From JACVCS01 sp038328575 (GTDB lineage: Bacteria; Planctomycetota; Phycisphaerae; Phycisphaerales; UBA1924): a stretch of 24,153 nt of DNA. The position numbers were made by a program, and so were the translations under genes. This document shows, one piece after another, positions 23,683-24,153 of the stretch (position 1 is its first letter; each line of letters starts with the position of its first letter). The stretch covers positions 1-24,153 of the forward strand of contig JBBQMD010000044.1 in NCBI GenBank assembly GCA_038328575.1. Reading direction: 5' to 3'. The notes below the pieces were generated by a model. The model did no database searches. It was not told the origin of the DNA and was given only the letters and a program-made list of their open reading frames with translations.

Positions 23683-24153
23683 TCACCTCGCCGCGGACGG
23701 CGCGCCGCGATTCGCCTCACGATACAACGACACCACCTCGGCGTACTTCGTCCGAAAAAACTTCGTGTACTTCACCTTCGCCGTCGGCCCGCGGACGGCG
23801 TCGCGCCAGCGCGCCACATCTCGCGAGATCGCCCCGTAGTTCTTCTCGTTGAACTCCAGGCTCGTCCCGTCGGCCATTTCGTGCGCCGGCAACGCGTAGA
23901 ACGCGCCCTCCATCTTCGCCAGCGTGTCCTTCGGGAACGCGCTGTCCCGGCGCGCCGCGCGCAGCGCCCGCCATGCGTCTTGAATCTGCTCGCTCGAATC
24001 AATGCCAAAGCTGCCCATCATCACGATCATGCCGTCGCGCCAGCCCTTGACGGGCACCGTCGAGGCGATCTCGAAGAGGTTCGTCTTGTCCACGAACTTC
24101 GCGAACAACTCCGGCCGGTACACGCTCCGCCGAATCGGCATTCTCCGCAGCAC
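23683..24153 (-). CDS. Protein of unknown function, N-terminus beyond the window
   Basis: The frame is open to the right edge (24153), so the start may lie outside; an in-frame ATG at 24141 is also possible. The 156 visible residues are soluble, with many Arg, Lys and aromatic residues. Segments such as RPELFAKFVDKTNLFEIASTV, WRDGMIVMMGSFGIDSSEQI and KYTKFFRTKYAEVVSLYREA are well ordered, and the codon use agrees with its neighbours. No family is recognised. The stop is 3 nt before the start of the single-span membrane protein, which suggests a shared transcript. Confidence 0.65.
   Translation of the reverse strand: MLRRMPIRRSVYRPELFAKFVDKTNLFEIASTVPVKGWRDGMIVMMGSFGIDSSEQIQDAWRALRAARRDSAFPKDTLAKMEGAFYALPAHEMADGTSLEFNEKNYGAISRDVARWRDAVRGPTAKVKYTKFFRTKYAEVVSLYREANRGAPSAAR

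Overview
The window is GC-rich bacterial DNA packed with genes. It most resembles a planctomycete, probably of the Phycisphaerae type. This is inferred from a secreted protein ending in a PEP-CTERM-like hydrophobic stretch plus RRRR, a single-gene pseudopilin with the FTLVE signature, several lipoproteins of no recognised family, and duplicated, divergent GroEL proteins. No marker gene such as 16S rRNA is present, so the assignment stays tentative. No tRNA, rRNA, CRISPR array, insertion sequence or phage gene was seen.

Left block (1-5547, + strand): the end of a PpiB-like cyclophilin, a PEP-CTERM-like exported protein, a lone glycine-cleavage H protein (gcvH), and a LolD/MacB-type ABC ATPase whose 3' end overlaps its 923-residue FtsX-type permease by 53 nt.

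Middle block (5643-14241, - strand): a protein-quality-control cluster. In transcription order it reads groEL2, a PepSY-like lipoprotein, two DedA membrane proteins, groES, groEL1, a strong hairpin terminator, dnaJ, grpE and a FmdB-type zinc ribbon gene. dnaK is not in the window. The two GroELs deviate from the E. coli pattern in complementary ways. Copy 1, next to groES, has a changed nucleotide-site loop and no GGM tail. Copy 2 has a normal nucleotide site, a His-rich stretch and a GGM tail, but Asn at apical position 203.

Right-centre block (about 14717-20385, + strand): a solitary nuoA, then a tightly packed run of seven genes (a DUF2752 membrane protein, two related lipoproteins, a GT-B-like glycosyltransferase, a low-molecular-weight tyrosine phosphatase, a pseudopilin and a third lipoprotein). 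Five of the six junctions are 4-nt start/stop overlaps (ATGA, TTGA or GTGA), which points to translational coupling and one shared cell-envelope job. This run is the best candidate for an undescribed system here.

Right end (20411-24153, - strand): an exported protein of unknown function, the GTPase HflX, a single-membrane-span protein of unknown function, and a partial gene running off the window.
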